Assembly (NCBI RefSeq): GCF_044326205.1
Contig: NZ_JBIRCY010000032.1
Span: 21,717 to 85,716, forward strand
Length of the DNA: 64,000 bases
Reading direction: 5' to 3'
Origin: Kumtagia sp044326205
GTDB taxonomy: Bacteria > Pseudomonadota > Alphaproteobacteria > Rhizobiales > Rhizobiaceae
Shown: positions 44,769-53,305 of the stretch, piece by piece
How the letters are laid out: the number at the start of each line of letters is the position of its first letter
Position numbering within the stretch: the stretch's first letter is position 1
Notes under the pieces: model-generated
Databases searched by the model: none
What the model saw: only the letters and a program-made list of their open reading frames with translations
Told to the model about the DNA's origin: nothing
Program-made: the position numbers and the translations under genes

Positions 44769-45605
44769 TCACGTGCTCATGACGGGCGTGCCGCCCGTAT
44801 CGCGCAAGGCGGGGTCGCCGAAGGCGACGAAGGACGGATTGGCGAACTCGTCGCCGCTAGAAGCCCCGCGATTTCCGTAGCTTAGCGGAATTCCGCCGAT
44901 GGTCGTGGTAATCCCGCCCGCTGCCCGCAGGATGGCGTCGCCTGCCGCGGTGTCCCATTCCATGGTGCGGCCAAAACGCGGATAGATATCCGCCTCGCCG
45001 CAGGCGACCAGGCAGAATTTGAGCGAGGAGCCGCGCGAGACAAAACCCTCGACATCGAAGCGTTTCAGCCAATCCATTGTTTCGTCAGTACAATTCGAGC
45101 GGCTGCCGACGGCGGCGAGGCGTTTTGGCGCCGGCCGTGCCTTGATCGGCCGCAACTCTCCCGCCAGGCCATGGGTCACATCCGCCCGCCAGGCGGCGCC
45201 GTTCACTGCCACGAAAATCTGTCCGAGCGCCGGTGCATAGATCATGCCCAGCACCGGTTTATGCTTTTCGATCAATGCGATATTGACCGTGAACTCGCCG
45301 TTGCGGTTGATGAATTCGCGCGTCCCGTCGAGCGGGTCGACCAAGAAGAATTTTTCCGAGGCCGGCGGAACGCGGCCGGCCGAAACCTCCTCCTCGGCAA
45401 CGACCGGTATGTCGCCCGCCTCGGAGCCAAGTGCCTGAAGGATAACGGCTTCCGCCCGATGATCGGCTTCCGTCACCGGCGAGCCGTCGCCCTTGTGGAT
45501 ATGGCGAAACGTGCTGTCTGCATAGACCGCCATGATTTCACTGCCGGCGGCAAGGCCGATCTCGATCAGGGTTTTTGGCGATATGGGCACGAGGCTTGCT
45601 TTCAT
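44769..45605 (-). CDS. cysQ: 3'(2'),5'-bisphosphate nucleotidase CysQ
   Basis: Hydrolyses 3'-phosphoadenosine 5'-phosphate, the by-product of sulfate assimilation and sulfation. 278 residues from ATG 45605. The magnesium motifs of the lithium-sensitive phosphatases are present: AEEE, DPLDGTREF and EWDTAAGDAIL. A small gap upstream is shared with the divergent SDR. It lies next to genes that may handle organosulfur compounds. Confidence 0.93.
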   Translation of the reverse strand: MKASLVPISPKTLIEIGLAAGSEIMAVYADSTFRHIHKGDGSPVTEADHRAEAVILQALGSEAGDIPVVAEEEVSAGRVPPASEKFFLVDPLDGTREFINRNGEFTVNIALIEKHKPVLGMIYAPALGQIFVAVNGAAWRADVTHGLAGELRPIKARPAPKRLAAVGSRSNCTDETMDWLKRFDVEGFVSRGSSLKFCLVACGEADIYPRFGRTMEWDTAAGDAILRAAGGITTTIGGIPLSYGNRGASSGDEFANPSFVAFGDPALRDTGGTPVMST

Positions 45606-45759
45606 TGGTTCAAGCCCGCCTATCGCACCGGCCCGGCGAAATCCAGACCGATCAAGGCATTGGCCGCAATTCAACAGGGTATGGATGTATAGACAAGTTC
45701 CCTGTTTTCATGTTCCGCTACCGAGGCGGGCAAACGCACCCGCTCTTCCAGGCTTTGGC

Positions 45760-46527
45760 ATGACCACTCTTTTCGACCTCAGCGGCCGCAAGGCCTTCGT
45801 GACCGGCGCAAGCCGCGGTATCGGGCAAGCCATAGCAGAGGCGCTGGCCAGCGCCGGCGCCGATGTAGCCATCTCGGCGCGGAGCCTGGATTCGCTAACG
45901 GAAACAAGGACAAAGATTGAAGCGCTGGGCCGCAACTGCGTTGTCCAGAGCCAGGACATCAGCGATGTGACGACGTCCGCAGCGGCGATCGACGAAGCCG
46001 TTAAGGCGCTGGGCGGCCTCGATATTCTCGTTAACAATGCCGGATATGAAGAAGTCCGCTCCTCGCTTGAGGTCGATGAAGCCCTTTGGGATCGGATCGT
46101 CGAGACCAACCTGAAGGGGGCTTTTTTCGCGGCACAGGCGGCGGCGAAATGCATGGTGGCCGGGGGCAAAGGTGGAGCGATCATCAATTTGTGCTCGCTC
46201 ACCTCTTATGTCGGCATCCCAACCGCGGTTGCCTATGGATCGTCGAAGACCGGGCTGCTTGGCATGACACGGGCGCTCGCCACCGAATGGGCGTCGCTCG
46301 GCATTCGCGTCAACGCCATCGCGCCTGGCTATTTTCACACTGCCATGACCGACGTTTTCTACCGGGATGCAGGCTGGCAGGAGGCGATGCTGGCGAAAAT
46401 TCCGCAGAAACGCTTCGGAACAATGCAGGACATCGGCGGAACGGTGGTCTTCCTGGCGAGTGATGCCTCGGCCTATGTCGCGGGCCATTGCATACCGATC
46501 GACGGCGGCTATCTGGCTTCAGTCTGA
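45760..46527 (+). CDS. SDR-family oxidoreductase (possible HpsO-type dehydrogenase)
   Basis: 255 residues, classical short-chain dehydrogenase: TGASRGIG cofactor loop, NNAGYE, S in LCSLTSY and YGSSK active-site tyrosine and lysine, ending CIPIDGGYLASV. It resembles gluconate 5-dehydrogenase-like enzymes. Immediately downstream begins an operon with HpsN- and HpsP-like enzymes, in which a third dehydrogenase (HpsO, an SDR) is known from dihydroxypropanesulfonate catabolism. That role is inferred from position. The repressor operator lies between this gene and the operon. Confidence 0.85.
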   Translation: MTTLFDLSGRKAFVTGASRGIGQAIAEALASAGADVAISARSLDSLTETRTKIEALGRNCVVQSQDISDVTTSAAAIDEAVKALGGLDILVNNAGYEEVRSSLEVDEALWDRIVETNLKGAFFAAQAAAKCMVAGGKGGAIINLCSLTSYVGIPTAVAYGSSKTGLLGMTRALATEWASLGIRVNAIAPGYFHTAMTDVFYRDAGWQEAMLAKIPQKRFGTMQDIGGTVVFLASDASAYVAGHCIPIDGGYLASV

Positions 46528-46572
46528 AGTCGAGACGGACTCCCGATGTCGACCGGATTTCAGCTTGTACGT

Positions 46573-46588
46573 ACTTGTATATACGAGT
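46573..46588. promoter_or_regulatory. Operator-like palindrome before the importer operon
   Basis: ACTTGTATATACGAGT is palindromic except for one base pair and has the TGTATATAC core of HutC-type GntR operators. It stands 47 bases before the ATPase gene. The matching regulator is probably the GntR protein at 53302-54072. Confidence 0.7.
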
Positions 46589-46635
46589 TAACGACCCTAT
46601 GGTTGCTCGCCGCTTGATCAGCTAGGGAAACGCAA

Positions 46636-47778
46636 ATGCAGGAGGCGATCTCGGCAATGGCGGCCGGTCAGGGCGCTGACGCCCTTCCGATCGCAGTTGC
46701 GGTGCGAAATGTCGGCATGGACTTCGATGGAGTCCATGCGGTGAAGGAGGCGTCCTTCGATCTGCCGAGAGGTAAGTTCCTGACCATCCTCGGCCCGTCC
46801 GGCTCCGGCAAGACGACGCTGCTCCGGATGATCGCCGGTTTCCAGACGCCGACCGCCGGCGAAATCTTCATCAATGGCGAGGCGGTCAGCGCGGTGCCGC
46901 CACACCGGCGTTCGATCGGCATGGTGTTCCAGCGGCTGGCGCTGTTTCCGCACATGACCGCCGCCGAAAACGTCGCCTTTCCGCTAAAAATGCGGCGGCG
47001 CGATGCCCGCACGATCCCCGAGAAAGTTGAACGTTACCTCGAACTGGTGAAGCTTGGCGGCTATGGCGGACGGCGGATTCACGAACTTTCCGGCGGGCAG
47101 CAGCAGCGGGTTGCGATTGCCCGCGCGCTCGTGTTCGAGCCGGATCTGCTGCTCCTTGACGAACCGCTTGCCGCGCTCGACCGCAAACTGCGGGAGGAGA
47201 TGCAGCTCGAATTCCGCCGTATCCAGCGCGAGCTCGGCGTGACCACTATCAATGTGACCCATGACCAGCGCGAGGCGCTTGTGGTTTCCGACGAGATCAT
47301 CGTCATGGACAAGGGTGAGATTCAGCAGATCGCCCGCCCTGCCGCCACGTATCGGCAGCCGCATAACGCTTTTGTCGCCAATTTTATCGGCGTCACGAAT
47401 TTCCTGACGGGAACGGTGCAGAGGGTCGACAGCGGCCGCGTGTCGTTCGTCCGCGATGAGGTGGAGATCGAGGGATCGATCGGCGATCCGAAATCGCCAC
47501 TGGCTGTCGGCCAAGGCGTCTCAGGCGCAATACGCGCCGAGCAAATCCGGATCGCGGATGAGGCCGGGCGCCTTACCGAGCTGGACAGGATGCTGGCCGG
47601 CACGGTGTCCGACGCGATCTTCGAAGGCGAACGGATGGTCTACGAAGTTGCGGTGCCTGCGCTTGCCGGCATCGTGCTCCGGGTCTTCGACCATGACCCC
47701 GAAGGCCATTCCCAGCATGAGATAGGTTCGAAAGTCTTCCTCGGCTGGAATGTCCGGGACGTGCTTGTATTTGCCTGA
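46636..47778 (+). CDS. Polyamine-type ABC transporter ATP-binding protein
   Basis: 380 residues. Walker A GPSGSGKTT, signature LSGGQQQRVAIARA, Walker B LLLLDEPLAALD, H-loop VTHDQREAL, then a C-terminal TOBE domain (about residues 285-375). This is the PotA/FbpC class. It is the first gene of a seven-gene operon with binding protein, two permeases, two dehydrogenases and a GntR regulator. Confidence 0.92.
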   Translation: MQEAISAMAAGQGADALPIAVAVRNVGMDFDGVHAVKEASFDLPRGKFLTILGPSGSGKTTLLRMIAGFQTPTAGEIFINGEAVSAVPPHRRSIGMVFQRLALFPHMTAAENVAFPLKMRRRDARTIPEKVERYLELVKLGGYGGRRIHELSGGQQQRVAIARALVFEPDLLLLDEPLAALDRKLREEMQLEFRRIQRELGVTTINVTHDQREALVVSDEIIVMDKGEIQQIARPAATYRQPHNAFVANFIGVTNFLTGTVQRVDSGRVSFVRDEVEIEGSIGDPKSPLAVGQGVSGAIRAEQIRIADEAGRLTELDRMLAGTVSDAIFEGERMVYEVAVPALAGIVLRVFDHDPEGHSQHEIGSKVFLGWNVRDVLVFA

Positions 47779-47811
47779 AGCCAATTAGAAACAAACCAGA
47801 GGAGAACGACA

Positions 47812-48918
47812 ATGAAAGAGCAGAAGCTTTCCATGCCTTATGTCAATCGCCGTACCTTGCTAAAGGGCGCGGCAGCACTCGGCGGCGCTTCCGCGCTCGG
47901 CCTGCGCGGCGCCTCTGCGCAGGAGCCGGCAAAGCCGGCCGAAATCATCGTGCGCGCCTGGGGCGGAAGCTGGGTCGACAGTTTGAAGGCAGGCGTGTCC
48001 GATCCCTTCACCAAGGCGACCGGCATCGCGGTCCGCCACGACCTCACCGAGGACAACGAGATCCAGCCGAAGGTCTGGGCGGCTGTTGCGCAGAAGCGCG
48101 TGCCGCCGATCCACATCAACTGGGACACGACCACCAACGCGACCAAATCAGCGCTGCGCGGTGTGACGGAAGACCTGTCCGATCTCTCCAACCTGAAGGA
48201 CGTGACCGACCTCGCCAAGCCGGTCGGGCTTGACGGCTATCCGATCGTCAACACCTACGGCTATGTCTATGTGCTGGCCTACCGGCCGGCTGCGTTCCCG
48301 GATGGCGCGCCTAAGTCGTGGAAAGACCTGCTCGACCCGAAGTTCAAGGGCCGGGTCGCCTTCTACAATGACGGTATCGGGTTCCACTTCCCGGCGCAGG
48401 TAGCCGGCGGCGGCAAGCTCGAGGACATTCCGGCGAACATGCAGCCGGCTTGGGATTTCATTACCAAGATGAAGGAGCAGAAGCCGCTGCTCGGCGAGGA
48501 TCCGGACTTCACCACCTGGTTCCAGAACGGTGAGATCGATGCCGCCTGCACCATCTCCACCAATGCCCGCGAGGCCAAGAAGAACGGCATCGACATCAAG
48601 TGGGTCGTGCCGGAGGAAGGCTGCAAGTTCGACACCGACGGACTTTGGATCCCCAAGGGCCTGCCGGAGAACGAACTCTACTGGGCCAAGCAATACATCA
48701 ATTTCGCACTGACCAAGGACGCGCAGCAGGTGTGGCTTGACGGTCTCGGCCTGCCCGGCGTCGTGCCCGGCCTGACGCCGCCCGCGGATCTCGTCGGCGA
48801 CCCGTCCTATCCGACCAAGGAAGAGGATTTCAAGAACCTCATCCGCATATCTTCCAAGGTGCAGGTCGAGAACGAGAGTGACTGGTTCGGAAAATTCAAG
48901 GCAATCATGCAGGGGTGA
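47812..48918 (+). CDS. Polyamine-type ABC transporter substrate-binding protein
   Basis: 368 residues, preceded by GAGGAGA. A twin-arginine signal NRRTLLKGAAALGGASALGL with cleavage near ASA-QEP at about residue 37 sends it to the periplasm. The mature chain (IIVRAWGGSWVDSLKAGVSD, FTKATGIAVRHD) belongs to the PotD/SBP family 6 fold. The ligand is unknown; from the downstream enzymes a small sulfonated or polyol compound is more likely than a polyamine. Confidence 0.88.
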   Translation: MKEQKLSMPYVNRRTLLKGAAALGGASALGLRGASAQEPAKPAEIIVRAWGGSWVDSLKAGVSDPFTKATGIAVRHDLTEDNEIQPKVWAAVAQKRVPPIHINWDTTTNATKSALRGVTEDLSDLSNLKDVTDLAKPVGLDGYPIVNTYGYVYVLAYRPAAFPDGAPKSWKDLLDPKFKGRVAFYNDGIGFHFPAQVAGGGKLEDIPANMQPAWDFITKMKEQKPLLGEDPDFTTWFQNGEIDAACTISTNAREAKKNGIDIKWVVPEEGCKFDTDGLWIPKGLPENELYWAKQYINFALTKDAQQVWLDGLGLPGVVPGLTPPADLVGDPSYPTKEEDFKNLIRISSKVQVENESDWFGKFKAIMQG

Positions 48919-48940
48919 GAAATGTCCGGCCGTAGGCCGG

Positions 48941-48966
48941 CGAAAAGCCAACGATTTGGCTTTTCG
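48941..48966. terminator. Hairpin after the binding-protein gene
   Basis: Perfect 11-base stem CGAAAAGCCAA / TTGGCTTTTCG with loop CGAT, 22 bases after the stop. The A and T tracts inside the stem make it terminator-like in both directions; it may reduce read-through to the permease genes and keep binding protein in excess. Confidence 0.65.
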
Positions 48967-49034
48967 AGTTTCGAACGCCCGGAGCCATAGCGGAGGGTAG
49001 GGTCGTGGAGAAAGCTGAGCGAACGCAAGGTTTT

Positions 49035-49144
49035 GACGAGGGGCGGGGTCGTTCAAAAGGTGCTCCATCCTGAAGCGACCCCACCCCACCTCGTCGGCTT
49101 TGCTTCGCTATGCCGCCTCGTCGATCCTCCCCTTAAGGGGGAGG
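49035..49144. repeat. Intergenic palindromic mosaic
   Basis: GACGAGG..GGGGTCG (from 49035) is partly mirrored by CGACCCC..CCTCGTC (49076-49095), and CCTCCCCTTAAGGGGGAGG (49126-49144) is a near-perfect palindrome. This resembles dispersed rhizobial intergenic repeats. With the hairpin at 48941 it fills the 270-base gap before the permease genes. Confidence 0.6.
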
Positions 49145-49188
49145 CTGATCTGGCCGCACCGCCGGCGCCTATGTGAATCAGGAATTTG

Positions 49189-50133
49189 ATGGCGATATCA
49201 CGCACAGCCTACCCCCTGACATGGCGTATCATGGATGCGCTGGAAGCCTTGGCGGCATTCGCCTGGCCGAGGCGGATGGCGCGCGCCACGCCGTATCTGA
49301 TGCTGGCGCCGGCAGTGCTGCTGGTCGGACTGCTGGTGCTCGGGCTGGCGCAGATGGCGGATGCCAGCCTGCGTACGCTGGACACCACGACGTTTCTGTT
49401 TTCGGAAGATTATTCGCTGGCAAACTACCGCCGCGCCATGACCGAGCCGCTGTTCGCCGCGGTCGCATGGCGCAGCCTGCTGGCGGCGGTAATCGTAACC
49501 GTCGTGACGCTGATCTTTGCTTTTCCTTATGCTTATCTGATGGTGCGCGCCCGCTCGTCGGCGCTGCGCAAGATCCTGCTGATCGCGCTGTTCCTGCCCT
49601 TTTTTATCGGCCAGGTGGTGCGTGCCTATGGCTGGCTGATCATTTTGGGCAACCAGGGCATGGTGAACGAAGCGCTCGGCCTGATCGGCATCCCGCCTAT
49701 GCGACTGATCTACAATTATCCGGCCGTTCTCTTCGGTCTGGTGCAGTACATGCTGCCCTTTGCCGTGCTGATGCTGGCGCCGGCGCTGACGGCCATCCCG
49801 GAAGAACTTGAAGCAGCCGCCGGCTCGCTCGGCGCCAATTGGACGCGCAGCTTCCGTTATGTCGTGCTGCCGCTCTGCCGGCCGGGTTTCATCGGCGCCG
49901 GCGTGGTGGTGATGACGCTGTCGCTCACCGATTTCGCGGTGCCGGCCATCCTCGGCGGCGGTTCGCAGGATTTCATCGCCAATGCGATCTACGACCAGTT
50001 TTTCCGTACCTCGGATCAGGGGCTCGGGGCGACGCTGGCGCTGATGCTGGTGGCGCTGGGATCGATCGTCGTCGGCCTGGTTTTCTCGCTGTTCGGCGCG
50101 GGCACGCTTGCCGTGTCGAGGAAGCGCCGATGA
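49189..50133 (+). CDS. Polyamine-type ABC transporter permease (PotB class)
   Basis: 314 residues from ATG 49189, preceded by AGGA. Six membrane segments, the first ATPYLMLAPAVLLVGLLVLG. The EAA loop EELEAAAGSLGANWTRSFRY (coupling helix) is intact. It overlaps the next permease by ATGA. Confidence 0.92.
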   Translation: MAISRTAYPLTWRIMDALEALAAFAWPRRMARATPYLMLAPAVLLVGLLVLGLAQMADASLRTLDTTTFLFSEDYSLANYRRAMTEPLFAAVAWRSLLAAVIVTVVTLIFAFPYAYLMVRARSSALRKILLIALFLPFFIGQVVRAYGWLIILGNQGMVNEALGLIGIPPMRLIYNYPAVLFGLVQYMLPFAVLMLAPALTAIPEELEAAAGSLGANWTRSFRYVVLPLCRPGFIGAGVVVMTLSLTDFAVPAILGGGSQDFIANAIYDQFFRTSDQGLGATLALMLVALGSIVVGLVFSLFGAGTLAVSRKRR

Positions 50134-50930
50134 GGGAGCCGCTGTCCAAAAAACTGGTGCTATGGGCCTTCGTCGTCGTGGCGATCGTAACATTGTCGGC
50201 GCCGACGGTCGTGGTGCTCGGCGCGTCCTTCACCGCAGGCAACATCATCACCTTCCCGCCCGACGGCTTGTCGCTGAAATGGTATGCGGCGATCTCGCAG
50301 GCAAGCGACTTGCGAAGCGCCCTTCTGCGAACGCTGTGGGTGGCGGCGGTGTGCACTGTCGTCGCCATCCCGGCCGGCACACTGGCCGGCATCGCGCTCG
50401 CCAAATATGGGGTGCGTTTCGAGCGGACGATCCAGACCTACCTGCTTCTGCCCTTCACCATCCCGCTGATCGGCTCGGGCATCGGACTGATGCTCATCTT
50501 CGGCAATGCCGGCATTCTGGGCCAGCTCTGGCCGGTAGGCATCGCCTGCTGCGTCATCAACCTGCCCTTCATGATCTGGGCTGTCACGGCAAGTGCCGCC
50601 GGCCTCGACCCTGACCTCGAACTCGCGGCGGCGAATTGTGGCGCGCCGCCGCTGCAGGTGTTCTTCTTCGTCACGCTGCCGGCGGTGATGCCCGGCGTCA
50701 TCACCGGCTCGCTGCTGATGTTCATCCTGGCGTTGAACGAGTTTTTGGTCAGCCTGCTCCTGACAGATGCCCGCATCGTGACCTTGCCGGTGCAGATCTA
50801 CAATTCGATCCGCTCCATCATCACACCCGACCTTGCCGCCATCTCGGTGGTGTTTATCGCCTGCTCCGGGCTCGCCATCGTCCTGCTCGACCGGCTGGTC
50901 GGGCTTGAAATTTTCCTCAAGTCGAAGTGA
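50130..50930 (+). CDS. Polyamine-type ABC transporter permease (PotC class)
   Basis: 266 residues. Six membrane segments starting LVLWAFVVVAIVTLSAPTVV; coupling loop DLELAAANCGAPPLQVFFFV. Translationally coupled on both sides (ATGA with the PotB-class gene; a GTGA overlap is available for the HisD-like gene). Confidence 0.92.
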   Translation: MREPLSKKLVLWAFVVVAIVTLSAPTVVVLGASFTAGNIITFPPDGLSLKWYAAISQASDLRSALLRTLWVAAVCTVVAIPAGTLAGIALAKYGVRFERTIQTYLLLPFTIPLIGSGIGLMLIFGNAGILGQLWPVGIACCVINLPFMIWAVTASAAGLDPDLELAAANCGAPPLQVFFFVTLPAVMPGVITGSLLMFILALNEFLVSLLLTDARIVTLPVQIYNSIRSIITPDLAAISVVFIACSGLAIVLLDRLVGLEIFLKSK

Positions 50931-50944
50931 CCAGAAGCCGGCCC

Positions 50945-52273
50945 ATGCAAAACGTCTCTTTTCATGAACTCGCCAAGCTCGACCCCGACCGGCGCGAGGC
51001 CTTGCTGAAGCGCTCGGAGACCGATCTTTCCGGTTTCATGGAGAAGGTGAAACCGATCATCGAGGCTGTACGCACGGAAGGCGACGCGGCGCTGCTGCGT
51101 TTTGCCCGGGAGTTCGACAAGTCCGACGTGAAACCCGGCGCGCTGAAGGTGACGGAAGCCGAGTTCGACCGCGCCTTCACCTTGGTCGACAAGGAGGTCA
51201 TCGAGGCGATCCGCTTCGGCATCGACAATATCCGGCATTTCCACGAGGAGCAGAGGCCGGAGGCGATGTGGCTGAAGGAGATGCGGCCCGGCGCCTATGC
51301 CGGCGACCGTTTTTCGCCCATTCGTTCCGTCGCACTCTATGTGCCGCGCGGCAAGGGAGCGTTTCCCTCGGTGACGATGATGACCGCGGTTCCGGCCGTG
51401 GTGGCCGGCGTGCCGGAGCTTGCCATTGTGACGCCCCCGGCTCCGGACGGTTCGGTCGACGCGGCTACACTAGTCGCTGCGCGCATTGCCGGTGTCGAGA
51501 CCGTTTACAAGGTGGGCGGCGCAGTGGCCGTGGCGGCGGTTGCCTACGGCACCGAGACGGTCAAGAAGGCTCTCAAGATCGTCGGCCCCGGCAGCCCTTG
51601 GGTGGTGGCGGCCAAGCGGCTGCTGGCTGGAACCATCGATCCCGGCCTGCCCGCTGGGCCGTCCGAGGCGATCATTTTGGCCGATGACAGCGTGCATGGC
51701 GGACTGGCGGCGCTCGACTTGCTGATCGAGGCCGAGCACGGGCCGGATTCGTCCGCCTATCTGGTGACACACAGCCGCCGTGTCGCCGAGGAAGCCTTGG
51801 CCGCGCTGCCGGAACACTGGGCGCGCATGACCGAGCAGCGCGTCGCCTTCTCCACCGCCGTGCTGACCGGCGCCTATGGCGGCATCGTGCTGACGCCGTC
51901 GATCGAGGAGAGTTATCGTTTCGTTAACGACTATGCGCCGGAACATCTGGAGATTCTTTCCACCGATCCTTTCACCCATCTTGGCCATATCACCGAGGCA
52001 GCCGAGATCCTGATGGGTCCGCATACGCCGGTGTCGATCGGCAATTTCGGCCTCGGGCCAAACGCCGTTTTGCCGACCAGCCGATGGGCGCGTACCTGCG
52101 GGCCATTGTCGGTCACCGATTTCATCAAGCGCTCGTCGATCGGCTACGTCACTGCGGCGGCCTATCCGCAATTCGCGAAGGCCGCGCATACGCTCGCCCG
52201 CTACGAGGGCTTTTCCTCGCACGAGCACGCGGTGTCGGCGGTGCGTGAAAAATACCTGCCCAAGGGTGTGTAG
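50945..52273 (+). CDS. hpsN: HisD-like sulfopropanediol 3-dehydrogenase (HpsN-like)
   Basis: 442 residues from ATG 50945; GTG 50927, overlapping the permease stop, is an alternative. The fold is that of histidinol dehydrogenase. Catalytic E333-H334 (NDYAPEHLE) and zinc ligands H265 and H426 align with E. coli HisD residues 326, 327, 262 and 419. Zinc ligand Q259 is E262 here (EAEHG) and D360 is N367 (SIGNFG). These changes and the operon argue against a histidine-pathway role. HpsN oxidises (R)-2,3-dihydroxypropane-1-sulfonate to sulfolactate in Cupriavidus. The substrate here is inferred; another hydroxy compound cannot be excluded. Confidence 0.75.
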   Translation: MQNVSFHELAKLDPDRREALLKRSETDLSGFMEKVKPIIEAVRTEGDAALLRFAREFDKSDVKPGALKVTEAEFDRAFTLVDKEVIEAIRFGIDNIRHFHEEQRPEAMWLKEMRPGAYAGDRFSPIRSVALYVPRGKGAFPSVTMMTAVPAVVAGVPELAIVTPPAPDGSVDAATLVAARIAGVETVYKVGGAVAVAAVAYGTETVKKALKIVGPGSPWVVAAKRLLAGTIDPGLPAGPSEAIILADDSVHGGLAALDLLIEAEHGPDSSAYLVTHSRRVAEEALAALPEHWARMTEQRVAFSTAVLTGAYGGIVLTPSIEESYRFVNDYAPEHLEILSTDPFTHLGHITEAAEILMGPHTPVSIGNFGLGPNAVLPTSRWARTCGPLSVTDFIKRSSIGYVTAAAYPQFAKAAHTLARYEGFSSHEHAVSAVREKYLPKGV

Positions 52274-52276
52274 GCG

Positions 52277-53305
52277 ATGAAGGCGGCGAGGCTTTACGCG
52301 GCTGGCGATTTGCGCGTCGAGGACGTCGCGGCTCCGGCTGAGCCGGAACAAGGCTGGGTGCGGCTGAAGGTGGCTGCTGCCGGCATCTGCGGCTCGGACC
52401 TGCACAATTTCCGCACCGGCCAGTGGATTTCTCGCAGTCCGAGCACGGCCGGGCACGAATTCGCCGGCGTGGTCATGGCGGTCGGCGAGGGCGTGAGGGA
52501 ATTTTCGCCGGGCGATCATGTCGTCGCCGATTCGCGCTACTGGTGCGGCACCTGCGCGAACTGCCGGGCGAGCCGGAAAAATGTCTGCGAGACGCTGGGT
52601 TTTCTCGGCGAAGTCTGCGACGGTGGTTTCGCCGAGGAAGCTGTCCTGCCGGCGCATCTGCTTGTCCGCCACGATGCCGCGCTCGATCCGCGTGTGGCGG
52701 CGATGGCTGAGCCGGTGGCAGTGGCGCTGCATGCCGTTAGCCGGATAAATATACCGAGAGGGGAGCCTGTCCTGATCGCCGGTTGCGGTCCGATCGGCGG
52801 GTTTGCCGCGCTTCTGCTCTCCCACTTGCATGACGGGCAGGTCTTGGTGGCCGACCGTAACGCAGCGCGCGCCGCGCTGGTCGCCGAGGTGACGGGCGCG
52901 AAAACCGTCGATCTCGGCAAGGCGTCGGTCGCGGCCGCTCTTGGCGGGCCGCCGCCACGCCATGCGCTCGACGCGACCGGCAGCGTGCCGGCAATCATGG
53001 CGCTGGTGGACCTGCTCGCGGGCGGCGGCACGCTGGGACTGGTCGGCATCGCCCACGGACGTCTCGACCTCGATCCCAACCTGCTGGTCGAGCGCGAAAT
53101 TTCGCTGGTCGGCTGCCACGTCTATGCCGATGAACTCGGCGAGGCCGTCGGCCTGCTGCCGGCGATTCAGCCGCAGCTCTTGCGGCTGATCGACAAGGAG
53201 ATCGGCATCGGCGATATCCCCGCCGCCTACAGCCGGCTGCTTGCCGGACAAAGTGCCGGGCTGAAGACGATAATCCGCATGGCCCCGGAAGGGTTTTCGC
53301 GATGA
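52277..53305 (+). CDS. Zinc-dependent medium-chain alcohol dehydrogenase (possible HpsP)
   Basis: 342 residues. Catalytic zinc residues in AAGICGSDLH and AGHEFAG, structural zinc cysteines in CGTCANCRASRKNVC, and cofactor fold in VLIAGCGPIGGFAALLL. It starts 3 bases after the HpsN-like stop and overlaps the GntR start by ATGA. In dihydroxypropanesulfonate degradation a zinc dehydrogenase (HpsP) and an SDR (HpsO) interconvert the two enantiomers through the ketone; this gene could serve that role. Confidence 0.85.
   Translation: MKAARLYAAGDLRVEDVAAPAEPEQGWVRLKVAAAGICGSDLHNFRTGQWISRSPSTAGHEFAGVVMAVGEGVREFSPGDHVVADSRYWCGTCANCRASRKNVCETLGFLGEVCDGGFAEEAVLPAHLLVRHDAALDPRVAAMAEPVAVALHAVSRINIPRGEPVLIAGCGPIGGFAALLLSHLHDGQVLVADRNAARAALVAEVTGAKTVDLGKASVAAALGGPPPRHALDATGSVPAIMALVDLLAGGGTLGLVGIAHGRLDLDPNLLVEREISLVGCHVYADELGEAVGLLPAIQPQLLRLIDKEIGIGDIPAAYSRLLAGQSAGLKTIIRMAPEGFSR

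Noticed and set aside
50945..52273. Annotation as histidinol dehydrogenase hisD
   Set aside because: It sits in an ABC-dehydrogenase-GntR operon far from the his operon, and two zinc-ligand positions differ from HisD.
51470..53251. 593-codon minus-strand frame opposite the HpsN-like and alcohol dehydrogenase genes
   Set aside because: It crosses two real coupled genes and has no recognisable motif.
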